From the NCBI RefSeq assembly GCF_029960785.1, contig NZ_JASBQE010000038.1, positions 1 to 64,000 on the forward strand: a DNA stretch of 64,000 nt, read 5' to 3'. Position 1 is the first letter of the stretch; each line of letters begins with the position of its first letter. This document shows positions 27,603 through 42,113 of this stretch, piece after piece. This DNA is from Polyangium sp. 15x6. Its GTDB lineage: Bacteria; Myxococcota_A; Polyangia; Polyangiales; Polyangiaceae. The position numbers were made by a program, and so were the translations under genes. The notes under the pieces are model-generated. The model had not been told where the DNA came from. It saw only the letters and a list, made by a program, of their open reading frames with translations, and made no database searches.

Positions 27603-28574
27603 ATGCAACGTTCTTATGCTCTCCAGCTCGCCACCGTCATTTTCGTGCTCGCCTCTGGCTGCGGACAAGGCAGCGGTACTTCGACCGGCGGATCCGGCGC
27701 CGGCTCGAGCTCGACCGGTTCGGGACAAGGCGGCGCGGGACAAGGCGGCGCAGGACAAGGCGGCGAGAACGTCGGGGGAGCTTTCGTCGGAAGTGGCGGC
27801 GCGGGGAATGGCACGGGGGGTGGTGGTGCCGGCGGGCCCGAGGTTTGCGACGGCATCGACAACGACAACGACGGGACGATCGACAACGTCGACGTGGGCA
27901 ACGACGGCATCTGCGATTGTCTGCGCATCGCGACGCTCGGGCTGGCCGGCGTCTGGGGCAATGGCGACGTGTTCGCCACGTGGCTCGACACCCGGAGCGA
28001 CAACGGGGCCGTCTCCCTGAACGATCAGGTGCTCACGAAGGACCTGCTCGACAAATATCAGGTCATCGTGGCGCAGAATTTGAGCGAGCTCGGCCGGACG
28101 TATTCGACCGCCGAGGTCGAGGCCTTGAGCGAGTGGGTCAAGGCAGGAGGCGGCTTCATGACGCTCATCGGGTATGCCGACCCCGCCGAGCGGACGAACG
28201 TGAATACGTTGCTCGGAGCCTTCGGCATGAGCTATGGCGCGCAGCAAATTCTCCCGAAGAACGGCGGAGCGACCATCCCCGTCACGAACTGGGTGACCCA
28301 TCCCGTGACGAACGGCGTGACGAGGATCGGCGTCGACAATGGGTATCCGGTCGAGGGGACGGGGCAGACGCTCGCCACGGAGCAAGGGCACGACTTGCTC
28401 AAGGCCCAGGAAGTGGGTAGCGGTCACGTGCTCATGTGGGGCGACGAGTGGATCACGTACGACAGTGAGTGGACGGAGCACCCGGAATACCAGCTCGAGC
28501 TGTTCTGGCTGAATGCGATCAAGTGGTTGACGCCCGCGAAAAACTGTCAGGTGACCATTCCAACGCCGAAATGA
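27603..28574 (+). CDS. Gly/Ser-rich lipoprotein with a Ca-binding-like motif and amidotransferase-like domain
   Basis: 323 residues. The lipobox is LASGC. A linker of about 60 residues is made of repeats such as GQGGAGQGGAGQGG. It is followed by EVCDGIDNDNDGTIDNVD, a motif of the calcium-binding thrombospondin type 3 / MopE kind frequent in myxobacterial surface proteins. The remaining about 220 residues have the alternating pattern of a class I glutamine-amidotransferase-like fold (DKYQVIVAQNLSEL, AGGGFMTLIGYA, GSGHVLMWGDEWITYDSEW) without a clear catalytic Cys. Probably a surface-anchored binding protein. It diverges from the cytochrome gene. Confidence 0.7.
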   Translation: MQRSYALQLATVIFVLASGCGQGSGTSTGGSGAGSSSTGSGQGGAGQGGAGQGGENVGGAFVGSGGAGNGTGGGGAGGPEVCDGIDNDNDGTIDNVDVGNDGICDCLRIATLGLAGVWGNGDVFATWLDTRSDNGAVSLNDQVLTKDLLDKYQVIVAQNLSELGRTYSTAEVEALSEWVKAGGGFMTLIGYADPAERTNVNTLLGAFGMSYGAQQILPKNGGATIPVTNWVTHPVTNGVTRIGVDNGYPVEGTGQTLATEQGHDLLKAQEVGSGHVLMWGDEWITYDSEWTEHPEYQLELFWLNAIKWLTPAKNCQVTIPTPK

Positions 28575-28984
28575 CGTCGGTCCTGGGCGTCATCGCTCCT
28601 CCCCGAGCCGCCTCGCCTGCTCCGTTGCCTGCCAAGCGAGCGGGATCGTCCTCCCCAGCGTCGAATTCCAGAGCGACCTGAACCGTCGCGCCGTCGCCCG
28701 CGAGCGAATCTGCGCCCGAGAAGCGGGCAAATCGACGATACGACAACGACCGACGTGCTACGACATACCGTACCGGTCATGTCGAAGCGACCCCAGAACC
28801 TCCGTACGAGACACGAGCGGCCTGCGGTGCTCGAGCGCCGGTCTCCAGGGGTCCGGATCGGTCACGCTGAGGAGACAGGCGAGTTCTGCGTGTCGTTCGG
28901 GCGGCAGCGATCGTCGCATCGCTGCCCCGCGGACGACAGCCGTGTTCCAGACTAGCTGGAGCCGCAGTTCATTGGGGGGAGGCG
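28575..28984. other. Intergenic region without a clear gene
   Basis: 410 bp. A minus-strand frame of 75 codons (28519-28746) has some protein character (VQVALEFDAGEDDPARLAG) but overlaps the lipoprotein gene and lacks a ribosome site, so it is not annotated. The right end has a strong GGGGGAGG ribosome site for the next gene. Confidence 0.5.
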
Positions 28985-31900
28985 ATGTGCACGAAGGACG
29001 ACACCGAATCTCGCAGACGGCTCATCGCTTCGTACCAGAAAGCGTCGATGGCATTCGGGGGGGCCGTGCTCGTGATCGCGGTGTCCGTGATCGTGGGCTG
29101 GGTCTTCGACGTGGAGGTGCTGAAGCGCATCGTCATGCGCTACCCGTCGATGAAGGTGAACACGGCGGCTTCGTTCGCGTCGATGGGGCTCGCCCTCCTC
29201 CTGCTCCATGCCAAAGAAAGGGCCGGCGTTCGCTCGAAAGAGAAAACCATCCTCCTCTTGTTCTGCGGGGGCTTCGTGCTCTGCTTGGCCGGCGCGACGC
29301 TCGCACAGTACCTGTGGGCGGTCGATCTTCGTATCGACGAGGCGCTCGTCGTCGATCGGGACTCCACCCATTTCCCGAACCCGCCGGGGCGAATGGCCCC
29401 GATCACGGCGCTGCGATTCGTTTTGCTGGGCCTGGCGCTCATCGCCATGCAGGTCTCCAAGCGCTGGAGCTGGCTGTGGCAAATCCCCGTGCTCCCGTGC
29501 CTGTTCCTCTCCATGCTGGGCCTGCTGATATATCTCTATGACGCCCGCGCAATGGCCAGTTTTTTTCGCCACTCCTCCGTGGCCATTCACACCGAATTCG
29601 CGTTCACGCTGCTCTCGCTTGGCCTGCTCTTCGCCCGACCGCGCGTCGGCGTCATGTCCGTTTTCGTGAGCGGCAAGTCCGGGGGCCTCCTGGCAAAACG
29701 ACTCCTGCCAGCGTCCATCCTGACGCTGGTGATGCTCGGCCTCCTCGTTCAATTCGGGGGTACCCGGGAGATCTTCGATCTGAGCTTCTCGCTCGCGGTC
29801 GTCGTCGCGTTCGGAACGACGATCCTGTCCGCCATCATATGGCGGACCTCGGAGAAGCTCAATCGACTGGACGACGCGCGGGAGAAGGCCGCCTATCACC
29901 TGAAGCTCATGATCGACCACGCCTCCGGGGCCGTCGCGATGTTCGATCGGGACATGAGGTACCTCTGGGTGAGCCGTCGATGGATCTCCGACTTTCGCCT
30001 GGAGAAGGTGGAATGCGTCGGCAAGACTCATTACGAGGTCTTCCCCGAGATACCAGACCACTGGAAAGAGGTGCACCGTCGCTGTCTCGCCGGCGCGGTC
30101 GAGCGCTGCGAAGAGGATCGTTTCGAGCGAGCCAATGGCACCATCACGTGGATCCGGTGGGAGGTTCGCCCCTGGCACGAGGACGGCGACGTGATCGGCG
30201 GAATTCTGATGTTCGTCGAGGACATCACGCAGAGGAAGCTCGCGGAAGAGGCGCTGAAAGAGGCCAACGCCGAGCTCGAGAGGCGGGTCGAGCAGCGCAC
30301 GCAGCAGGTGGCTCTTCAAGCGGAGATCCTGCACAACATGGCCGAAGGAACGTGCCTCGTGAAGGCCTCCGATGGATCGATCGTCCACACCAATCCGAAA
30401 TTCGAAGCCATGTTCGGATATGCTCACGGAGAGCTCATCGGGAGGCACGTCTCGATCCTGAATTTCGAGGACGTCCCCGGAGACTCGCAGGAGGCCGCGC
30501 GCCGGCTCGTGTCGATCATTCTCGCGCAAACCGTCGTGACCTACGAAATCCAGAATGTTCGGAAGGACGGAACGCCGTTCTGGTGTCGGGCCACGGCGTC
30601 GCAGTTCCACCACCCCGAGCACGGGCTCGTCCTCGTCGCGGTGCACGAGGATATCACCGCAAAGAGAACGAGCGAGGAGGCTCTTCGACGCAGCGAGCAG
30701 AGGTATCGTGATCTCGTCGAGCTCGCCGCCGACGGGATCTTCGTCGCCGACACGGCGGGGCGCTGCATCGACGTGAATGGCGCAGGGTGCGGGATGCTCG
30801 GTTTCTCCAGGGACGAGCTCGTCGGGACGGCGCTCCTCGACATGATTCCGCCCGACGCCACGTCGCGTTTCGAGGCAGCCACGCAGCGCCTCTCGGAGCC
30901 TGGAACCGTCGACGTCGCCGAATGGGAGCTGCGGAAGAAAGACGGCAGTTACCTGCCGGTCGAGGTCAGCGCGAAATTCTCTCCCGACGGGAGGCTCTTG
31001 AGCTTCGTTCGCGACATCAGCGGACGAAAACGGGCGGAGCGCGCGCGTGAGGTCGCCGAGAGGCGCTATCGAAGCCTCGTGGAGAGCGCGCACGACGCGA
31101 TCGTGGTGGTCGACGCTCGGGGGCGCATCAAGCTCGTGAACAAGCAGATCGAGTCCCTGTTCGGTTACGAGCCCGGAGAGATGATCGATCGGCCGGTGGA
31201 GATGTTGCTCCCCGAGCGGTACCGGGAACGGCACGTCGGTCACAGGACCGAATACGTCGCGTCCCCTCACGCTCGTCCGATGGGCGCGGGCCTCGATCTT
31301 TACGCGGCACGAAGAGACGGCAGCGAGTTTCCCATCGACGTTTCCCTGAGCCCGGTGATCGTCGACGGCGAGCTGCAGGTCACCGCGATCATCCGCGACG
31401 TCACGGCGCGAAAGAACATCGAAATGCAGCTCCGCGAAGCGATTCGAACGCGGGAGGACGTCGTCGCCATCGTGTCGCACGATCTGAAGAATCCGCTCTC
31501 GGCCATCCTCATGAACGCGCGTTTGCTGAAGAAACTACGCACCATCGATCCGGACGTGAAGGCACGGCTACCGAAGATAGCGGACAGCGTCGACCGCTCG
31601 GCCATGGTCATGCAACGGTTGATCATGAGCATCCTGGACTTCGCCAAGATCCAGTCGGGGACCTTCACCGTCGAGCCCGACGTCCACGATGTTCGGGCGA
31701 TCATCGACATCTGCTGCGAGTCCATCGAAGCCCTCAGCGCGGCGAGATCGATTCACGTCGTGCAGGAGCTCGAGCCCGACCTCCCGCGAATCCTCGCGGA
31801 TCACGATCGGATCTTGCAGGTCTTCTCGAATCTCCTGGGCAATGCGATCAAGTTCACGCCGGAGGGGGGGATCGTCACGGTCCACGCCCGTCATTCGGGG

Positions 31901-32152
31901 CGCTACATCGAGGTCTGCGTCTCGGATACCGGCCCTGGCATCCCCGAAGCGCAGATGCCCCACCTCTTCGAGCGTTACTGGCAGGCCAAGGAGACCGCGA
32001 GGCTCGGGTCAGGGTTGGGCCTGGCGATCGCCAAGGGCATCGTCGAGGCGCATGGCGGGAGGATCTGGGTCGAGAGCGAGCCTGGACATGGCAGCGCGTT
32101 CCATTTCACCGTGCCGACGGCCGAGTCTGCAAGATTGAGCGCCAGCGCTTGA
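28985..32152 (+). CDS. Membrane-bound multi-PAS sensor histidine kinase
   Basis: 1055 residues from the ATG at 28985 with a GGGGGAGG site. About eight hydrophobic helices in the first 290 residues form an integral membrane sensor resembling the MASE type. Four PAS-like units follow: about 310-430, 440-565 (FGYAHGELIGRHV), 570-690 (GFSRDELVG) and 695-820 (FGYEPGEMID), most ending in a DIT or DIS motif. HisKA has the phospho-acceptor in AIVSHDLKNPLSAILMN, and HATPase shows NLLGNAIKFTPEGG, DTGPGIPE and SGLGLAIAKG. No response regulator is adjacent; the next gene is another kinase, 64 bp downstream. Confidence 0.92.
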   Translation: MCTKDDTESRRRLIASYQKASMAFGGAVLVIAVSVIVGWVFDVEVLKRIVMRYPSMKVNTAASFASMGLALLLLHAKERAGVRSKEKTILLLFCGGFVLCLAGATLAQYLWAVDLRIDEALVVDRDSTHFPNPPGRMAPITALRFVLLGLALIAMQVSKRWSWLWQIPVLPCLFLSMLGLLIYLYDARAMASFFRHSSVAIHTEFAFTLLSLGLLFARPRVGVMSVFVSGKSGGLLAKRLLPASILTLVMLGLLVQFGGTREIFDLSFSLAVVVAFGTTILSAIIWRTSEKLNRLDDAREKAAYHLKLMIDHASGAVAMFDRDMRYLWVSRRWISDFRLEKVECVGKTHYEVFPEIPDHWKEVHRRCLAGAVERCEEDRFERANGTITWIRWEVRPWHEDGDVIGGILMFVEDITQRKLAEEALKEANAELERRVEQRTQQVALQAEILHNMAEGTCLVKASDGSIVHTNPKFEAMFGYAHGELIGRHVSILNFEDVPGDSQEAARRLVSIILAQTVVTYEIQNVRKDGTPFWCRATASQFHHPEHGLVLVAVHEDITAKRTSEEALRRSEQRYRDLVELAADGIFVADTAGRCIDVNGAGCGMLGFSRDELVGTALLDMIPPDATSRFEAATQRLSEPGTVDVAEWELRKKDGSYLPVEVSAKFSPDGRLLSFVRDISGRKRAERAREVAERRYRSLVESAHDAIVVVDARGRIKLVNKQIESLFGYEPGEMIDRPVEMLLPERYRERHVGHRTEYVASPHARPMGAGLDLYAARRDGSEFPIDVSLSPVIVDGELQVTAIIRDVTARKNIEMQLREAIRTREDVVAIVSHDLKNPLSAILMNARLLKKLRTIDPDVKARLPKIADSVDRSAMVMQRLIMSILDFAKIQSGTFTVEPDVHDVRAIIDICCESIEALSAARSIHVVQELEPDLPRILADHDRILQVFSNLLGNAIKFTPEGGIVTVHARHSGRYIEVCVSDTGPGIPEAQMPHLFERYWQAKETARLGSGLGLAIAKGIVEAHGGRIWVESEPGHGSAFHFTVPTAESARLSASA

Positions 32153-32216
32153 GCCGTTTCGCTGGGCCTCGGTCTTTCGCCTTCCGGGCGCGCGGGCATC
32201 CGTCTACTCTCCCGTC

Positions 32217-33371
32217 ATGCGCGAGCCCGACAACGTGGTGAGCACCTCCCCGCTCTACACCCAATTCTTCGGCTGGAGACGCTGGGCCGTCGGCACCGCC
32301 GTCGTCTTCGGCGTCATGGTCCTCCAGATCCTCCCCTCCGCCGTCAGCCGCCAGCCCGCCAGCGACATCGCCCTCCGCATTACCTTCCTCCTCGTCACCG
32401 TCCCTCTCCTCATGTTTGCCCTCTCCGCCAGCTTCCATTGGGCCACGCGGAGACGACTCGCCTCGGGGCGAACCCTCCTCGTCAGCCTCCTCGTCGCCGC
32501 CGTCGTCGGCGCGACGTCCACCTTGGCCATCGTCTGCGTGGCCCTGAGCTTCCCGAGCCTCGGCATGCAGCCCGAGCGCAGGGCCCCCTACAGCATCCTC
32601 GCGGCCTTCGGTGTTATCTATGGCCTCATCATGTGCGCCGTCTGGGCCCTCGCGTTCGTGTATCCTTTCGCGGCCGAGGACGCGCGCCTCCGCGCCCTCG
32701 AAACCGAAAAGCTCAAGCTCGAGGCCGAACAGCTCCGCGCGGCGGCCGAGCTCGCGCATCTCCGCGCCCAGCTCGAGCCCCATTTCCTCCTGAACACCCT
32801 CAACGCCATCGCCGGCCTCGTCACGCAGGATCCCCGCGAAGCCCGCCGCCTCCTCGCTTGCCTCGGGGATCTCCTCCGCGACGCCCTCCACGACGTCGAC
32901 GAAATGCAAACGCTCGACGAGGAGATCGCGTGGCTCCGCCGTTATGCCGACATCCTCGAATCGCGCCACGCCGGCTCCCTCCGCTTCCAGTGGAACATCG
33001 AGAGCCCCGCCGAGGACGTCCTCCTCCCGCGACTCCTCCTCCAGCCGCTCGTCGAAAATGCCGTCAAGCACGGGGCCCTGCGGAGACGCGGCGGCGGCGG
33101 CACCGTGCTCGTCCGCGCCTCCGTGACTCCCGCCGAAAACCAGGCCGCCGCACGCCTCGTCTGCACGATCGAGGACAACGGCCCCGGCGTCCCCGAGGCG
33201 CCCCCGCGCTCCGGCGCGTTCGGCCTGCACGCGGTCCGGAGGCGCCTCGCGCTCAAATACGAGGGCGCCGCCTTGCGGCTCGAATCCTCCCCCGATGGAA
33301 CCCGATCCATCGTCGAGCTCCCGTGCATTCCGGCGGAAAAGCAGCCCGGCCCGAGACCCACCTCGAGGTGA
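32217..33371 (+). CDS. LytS-type sensor histidine kinase
   Basis: 384 residues. Four hydrophobic helices in the first 160 residues are followed by a short coiled coil and the His_kinase domain of the LytS/YehU class, with the phospho-acceptor in QLEPHFLLNTLNAIAGL, then LLLQPLVENAVKHG (N box) and DNGPGVP, FGLHAVRRRL in the ATP-binding part. Such kinases normally pair with a LytTR response regulator in the same operon; none is present here. TACTCT lies 6 bp upstream of the ATG and there is no Shine-Dalgarno sequence, so a leaderless message is likely. Confidence 0.9.
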   Translation: MREPDNVVSTSPLYTQFFGWRRWAVGTAVVFGVMVLQILPSAVSRQPASDIALRITFLLVTVPLLMFALSASFHWATRRRLASGRTLLVSLLVAAVVGATSTLAIVCVALSFPSLGMQPERRAPYSILAAFGVIYGLIMCAVWALAFVYPFAAEDARLRALETEKLKLEAEQLRAAAELAHLRAQLEPHFLLNTLNAIAGLVTQDPREARRLLACLGDLLRDALHDVDEMQTLDEEIAWLRRYADILESRHAGSLRFQWNIESPAEDVLLPRLLLQPLVENAVKHGALRRRGGGGTVLVRASVTPAENQAAARLVCTIEDNGPGVPEAPPRSGAFGLHAVRRRLALKYEGAALRLESSPDGTRSIVELPCIPAEKQPGPRPTSR

Positions 33372-33554
33372 CGTGATGAAATGACCTCTCCGGCTGGCCT
33401 CCGGGCCGCCGCGCCTCGTCGCCCCCAGGGCGCCTCTCGTCGGCGGGATTCCACGGCTCGTCGGATGAGCGTCGCTGGGGTCGCGCTCACCTCCATTCTT
33501 GGGACGAGCTTCCTTTCCGCATCCCGGAACGAACGGCCCGATGGAGGTGTTCCC

Positions 33555-34178
33555 ATGACTCGACTTCGATTTGCGCAAATCGCGTCCGCGCTGCTCGGCT
33601 TCTTCGCGCTCTTGCCTGCGGCTTCGGCCCGTGACAAGGGCCATCGGTTCGTCGCGACGGTCCACGGCGGCGCCGGGACCGAGGCCGGGGTCGGCGGCAC
33701 GCTGGAGCTCCGGCTCCTCGACGCCATCTGCCTGGGCGGCACGTTCGATTATGGCGTCAATTATGCGGGCACCTACGGCACGTATCGGTACCTCGGGCCG
33801 GCCGTGCACGGGAGCTGGTCCATCAAGTTCGCGGACATCTTCGAGCTCCGGCCCTTCTTCGGCGCGCGTTTCCCGCTCGATCTCCAGACGGTGAACGTGC
33901 CCGATTACAAGATCGTCGACAACCACGACGTCGCGTTCACCACCGGGCTCCGCACGGCGTTCATCCTCGACTTCTTCGTGATTGGCCTCCAGTTCGATTT
34001 CACGCCCCACGGGGTCACCTGGGAGCAGACCTCGACGGGAAAGCGGCTGGAAGAAGACGAATACTTCTTCCGCGGCTCGTTCGTCCTCGGCGTCGCGTTC
34101 GGGCCGGACAAGAAGGAAGGACAGGACGCGCGAGGGAGCGCGCAGACGAAGCGAAGCCGGTTCTGGACGGCATTCTAG
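33555..34178 (+). CDS. Predicted outer-membrane beta-barrel protein
   Basis: 207 residues from the ATG at 33555 (GGAGGTG 8 bp upstream); the open frame upstream of it lacks protein character. A cleavable signal peptide ends ALLPAASA. The rest alternates polar and hydrophobic residues in amphipathic strands with many aromatic residues (GGTFDYGVNYAGTYGTYRYLG, FGARFPLDLQTV, FFRGSFVLGVAFG), as in small eight-stranded barrels. The final strand is followed by a basic 20-residue tail, which is unusual because a barrel normally ends in an aromatic residue; here the last residue is Phe. Ligand unknown. Confidence 0.65.
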   Translation: MTRLRFAQIASALLGFFALLPAASARDKGHRFVATVHGGAGTEAGVGGTLELRLLDAICLGGTFDYGVNYAGTYGTYRYLGPAVHGSWSIKFADIFELRPFFGARFPLDLQTVNVPDYKIVDNHDVAFTTGLRTAFILDFFVIGLQFDFTPHGVTWEQTSTGKRLEEDEYFFRGSFVLGVAFGPDKKEGQDARGSAQTKRSRFWTAF

Positions 34179-34189
34179 CCGCTTTTTGG

Positions 34190-38074
<3,885 letters not shown>

Positions 38075-38139
38075 CAATCCAGCTTTAATGGACGTACACA
38101 CACGATGCTAGGGCGGAAAAACGAACTGTTCTGGACGAT

Positions 38140-38406
38140 TTATCGAGTTTTCCCGAGAATTCGTACGGTCCCGTCCGGGTCGATCTCGCATGCCTTGATG
38201 TTCACGTTCTCGGCGCTGTTTGCCGCCCTCGTTTTTGGGGACACGCGCGCCGCGTCCGCGTGCAAGGGTTTGGCGCGGATATACGGCGCCGCGACGGGGT
38301 CCTCCTGCCGGCGCTCCTCGGACGGGAGCGCCACGGCAGGGGCCCGGACGAACAGCCTGCCCGCGCGCGGCGGCGGCGAAGGTCTCGCCTCCCCGCGCTT
38401 CGGCAC
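38140..38406 (-). CDS. Possible small hypothetical protein
   Basis: About 88 residues if the GTG near 38406 is used. The C-terminal 65 residues look protein-like ([19 protein letters not shown], then [19 protein letters not shown]), unlike the antisense sequence further upstream in the same frame. It fills most of the 370-bp gap between the hybrid kinase and sdaA and reads in the same direction as the kinase. No ribosome site is evident and no family is recognised; it may be spurious. Confidence 0.35.
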   Translation of the reverse strand: MPKRGEARPSPPPRAGRLFVRAPAVALPSEERRQEDPVAAPYIRAKPLHADAARVSPKTRAANSAENVNIKACEIDPDGTVRILGKTR

Positions 38407-38442
38407 ACCACGCGCCCTCGCACGGAGTACACTCCGCCCGCG

Positions 38443-39867
<1,425 letters not shown>

Positions 39868-39868
39868 G

Positions 39869-39896
39869 TTGACAGACGTCCCGGGTTGTCCAGAAT
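39869..39896 (+). promoter_or_regulatory. Predicted sigma-70-type promoter for thiM
   Basis: TTGACA (39869-39874), a 16-bp spacer and CAGAAT (39891-39896), directly after the sdaA stop codon. No thiamin-pyrophosphate riboswitch fits in the remaining 27 bp before the ATG at 39924. Confidence 0.5.
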
Positions 39897-39923
39897 ATCG
39901 GCCCTTCGAGCAGAGAGCAGGCC

Positions 39924-40721
39924 ATGGGGAATGAGGCGCGCGCAGTCTGGGAATCGGTGCAGAAGGTCCGGGCGGGCAAACCGCTCGTGCACAACATCAC
40001 CAATTACGTCGTGATGAACACCACGGCGAACGCCCTCCTGGCGCTCGGCGCCGCGCCCGCGATGGTGCACGCCGCCGAGGAGGTCGAGGAATTCGTGGCC
40101 ATCGCCTCGTCGCTCGTGATCAACATCGGAACGCTCTCGTCGCCGTGGATCACGGCGATGCGGCTCTGCGCCACACGCGCGAACGAGCTCGACAAACCCT
40201 GGGTGCTCGATCCCGTCGGGGTCGGCGCCACGCCGCTCCGCACGCGCGTCTCGGATCAGCTCGCCCAGATCGGGCCCACGGTCATCCGGGCGAACGCCTC
40301 CGAGGTCCTCGCCCTCGCGGCCGTGAGCTCCAAGGTCACGCGCGGCGTCGACAGCACCGAGCCTTCGCAAACCGCGATCGAGCCAGCGCGGCAGATCGCG
40401 CAGACCTACAAATGCGTGGTCGTGGTGAGCGGCGCCGTCGATTACGTGACCGACGGCGACCGGCTGCTCGGCGTACGCAACGGCCACCCCATGATGACAC
40501 GGGTGACGGGCCTCGGATGCACGGCGAGCGCGCTCGTCGGAGCCTTCCTCGCGGTGGAGCCCGATCCGCTCGTCGCCTCCGCGCACGCCATGGCCGTGCT
40601 CGGCGTCGCGGGCGAGATCGCCGCGACGCGCAGCCAAGGCCCCGGCAGCCTGCAAATGAACCTGCTCGACGCCCTCTACCAGCTCGACGAAGCCGCCCTC
40701 GCGCGCGTGAGGTTCGTGTGA
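39924..40721 (+). CDS. thiM: Hydroxyethylthiazole kinase
   Basis: 265 residues, the usual length. Phosphorylates 4-methyl-5-(2-hydroxyethyl)thiazole for thiamin salvage. Visible signatures: PLVHNITNYVVMN near the N-terminus, PWVLDPVGVGATPLR, IRANASEV, and the anion-hole and catalytic region VTGLGCTASAL, where the Cys is the conserved active-site residue. No other thiamin gene is adjacent. The following lipoprotein gene starts within the stop codon (GTGA overlap), so the two are translationally coupled. Confidence 0.95.
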   Translation: MGNEARAVWESVQKVRAGKPLVHNITNYVVMNTTANALLALGAAPAMVHAAEEVEEFVAIASSLVINIGTLSSPWITAMRLCATRANELDKPWVLDPVGVGATPLRTRVSDQLAQIGPTVIRANASEVLALAAVSSKVTRGVDSTEPSQTAIEPARQIAQTYKCVVVVSGAVDYVTDGDRLLGVRNGHPMMTRVTGLGCTASALVGAFLAVEPDPLVASAHAMAVLGVAGEIAATRSQGPGSLQMNLLDALYQLDEAALARVRFV

Positions 40722-41404
40722 ACCAAGCCCGCCTCCTCGCCCACATCGCGCTCGCCGCGGCCGCGCTCACGTCGAGCGCCGGTTGTGTCGTCCTGCGACG
40801 CCCGACCACCTTGCCGCCTGCGGACAAACCTTACGTCGCCGTGCTCAGCGGCGAGATGCCCGAGCCCATCACGATGGTGGCGCGGCACGCCTGGATCGTG
40901 GCGAACGTCGCGGACCGGGGCCCGCTGCTCCGGTACGAGCTCCTCTCGCGCGCATTCAAGGAGCCGACGACGCGCCCGCTCGACTATTTCGGCGAGGGGG
41001 ACGTGGCGCTCCATGGCATCGTCGAGAAGGATCGAGGCTCGATCCAGAAGATCGTCGAATGCCTCGACGAGGAGACGCCGCGGTACAACGAGGAGCACCC
41101 CGATTACTGGCCGATACCCGGCCCGAACAGCAATACCTACGTCGATCAGATGCTCCGGCGCTGCGACATCCCGGTCGATCTGCCGTCGACGGCCATCGGC
41201 AAGGATTATCGCGGGCCGATCGGCGCATCGCTCACGAGCGGCGGCACGGGCGTGCAATTCGACACGTGGATCGCGGGCGTGAAGCTCGGCCTCACGGAGG
41301 GCGTGGAGCTGCACGTCCTCGGCTTGACGATCGGCGTGGATTGGTGGCCGCCGGCGCTCATCCTGCCCGTCAACCCCGGCCGGCTCGGCTTCGACGATCG
41401 ATGA
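40718..41404 (+). CDS. DUF3750-like lipoprotein
   Basis: 228 residues, starting at a GTG that overlaps the thiM stop. The signal peptide ends in a lipobox (SSAGC). The body shows features I associate with the DUF3750 family: MVARHAWIVANVADRGP, WPIPGPNSNTYVDQML and AIGKDYRGPIGASLT, with a hydrophobic tail (LHVLGLTIGVDWWPPALILP). Family members have no established activity; the pattern is compatible with an envelope protein. Coupling to thiM and sdaA appears to be genome-local. Family name given with moderate confidence. Confidence 0.65.
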   Translation: MNQARLLAHIALAAAALTSSAGCVVLRRPTTLPPADKPYVAVLSGEMPEPITMVARHAWIVANVADRGPLLRYELLSRAFKEPTTRPLDYFGEGDVALHGIVEKDRGSIQKIVECLDEETPRYNEEHPDYWPIPGPNSNTYVDQMLRRCDIPVDLPSTAIGKDYRGPIGASLTSGGTGVQFDTWIAGVKLGLTEGVELHVLGLTIGVDWWPPALILPVNPGRLGFDDR

Positions 41405-42112
41405 TCAATTCGCCGCCTCGAGCTCCCAGCCGAACACGAGCCCGAGAGAGACCGTCCGCATCTGCTCGCGCCGCTCGAGGCGAAAGAAATAGCCGCGGCC
41501 CATCAAGTTGCCGTATTTCTCGAACGTTTTCCCGAACCGCGCCGTGAGGGCCATCGTGTTCTCGTCGACGAACGGGATCATCCCCGCGCGGGTCTGCCGC
41601 ACGTCGTCCGCCGGCGTCCAGCCCACCGCGAAGAGCGCTCCGACCCGCGCGCGCTTCGTCACGTCGAGCTCCAGCCGCACCTCGGCCGGGATCACGAGCG
41701 TCATCGGCACGCGCGCCGTCACGCCATTCACGCCGATCCCGCCGAAGATGCCGAAGTATCCCGACGGCCCGATCGCGACCGCGACGCCGGCCGGATACAG
41801 CTCGAACCCGAACCCGAACCCCGGCGCCTCGCCGGCGCCGAATTCGAGCCCCAGGCCAAACGCATAAGCGAACCGCTTCCCGTACAGGGCACGCGCGGAG
41901 AGCCCGCCCATGAAGAGGCTCGACAGATGGCGCATCGCCTCGGGGTCGCGGACCTGCGCGTACCGCAGGAACATGTTCACGCTGCCGAGGCCGTACCGGC
42001 GCTCTTCGACACCGGGGAGCTCTTCCTCCTGCGCCGAGACCGAAGCGCTCACCAGCGTGATGGCCGCCGCGCACCCGACGAGGGCCGTCTTTCTTGCTCG
42101 TCCAGCGCTCAT
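41405..42112 (-). CDS. Predicted outer-membrane beta-barrel protein
   Basis: 235 residues. The signal peptide ends VSASVSAQ. The rest is rich in Gly and aromatic residues arranged in amphipathic strands (GKRFAYAFGLGLEFGAG, GFGFGFELYPAGVAVAIG, MRTVSLGLVFGWELEA), consistent with a barrel of about ten strands. It is the last gene of a minus-strand group: cytochrome-like lipoprotein (42619-44337), YCII lipoprotein (42114-42596), then this gene, with gaps of 22 and 1 bp, so the three are probably co-transcribed. It ends exactly at the convergent DUF3750-like gene. Confidence 0.65.
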   Translation of the reverse strand: MSAGRARKTALVGCAAAITLVSASVSAQEEELPGVEERRYGLGSVNMFLRYAQVRDPEAMRHLSSLFMGGLSARALYGKRFAYAFGLGLEFGAGEAPGFGFGFELYPAGVAVAIGPSGYFGIFGGIGVNGVTARVPMTLVIPAEVRLELDVTKRARVGALFAVGWTPADDVRQTRAGMIPFVDENTMALTARFGKTFEKYGNLMGRGYFFRLERREQMRTVSLGLVFGWELEAAN

Positions 42113-42113
42113 T

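Noticed and set aside
28519-28746. Small minus-strand gene in the intergenic region
   Set aside because: It overlaps the lipoprotein gene, lacks a ribosome site and has no recognisable family.
39868-39923. TPP riboswitch upstream of thiM
   Set aside because: Only 56 bp lie between sdaA and thiM and none of the conserved THI-element motifs are visible.
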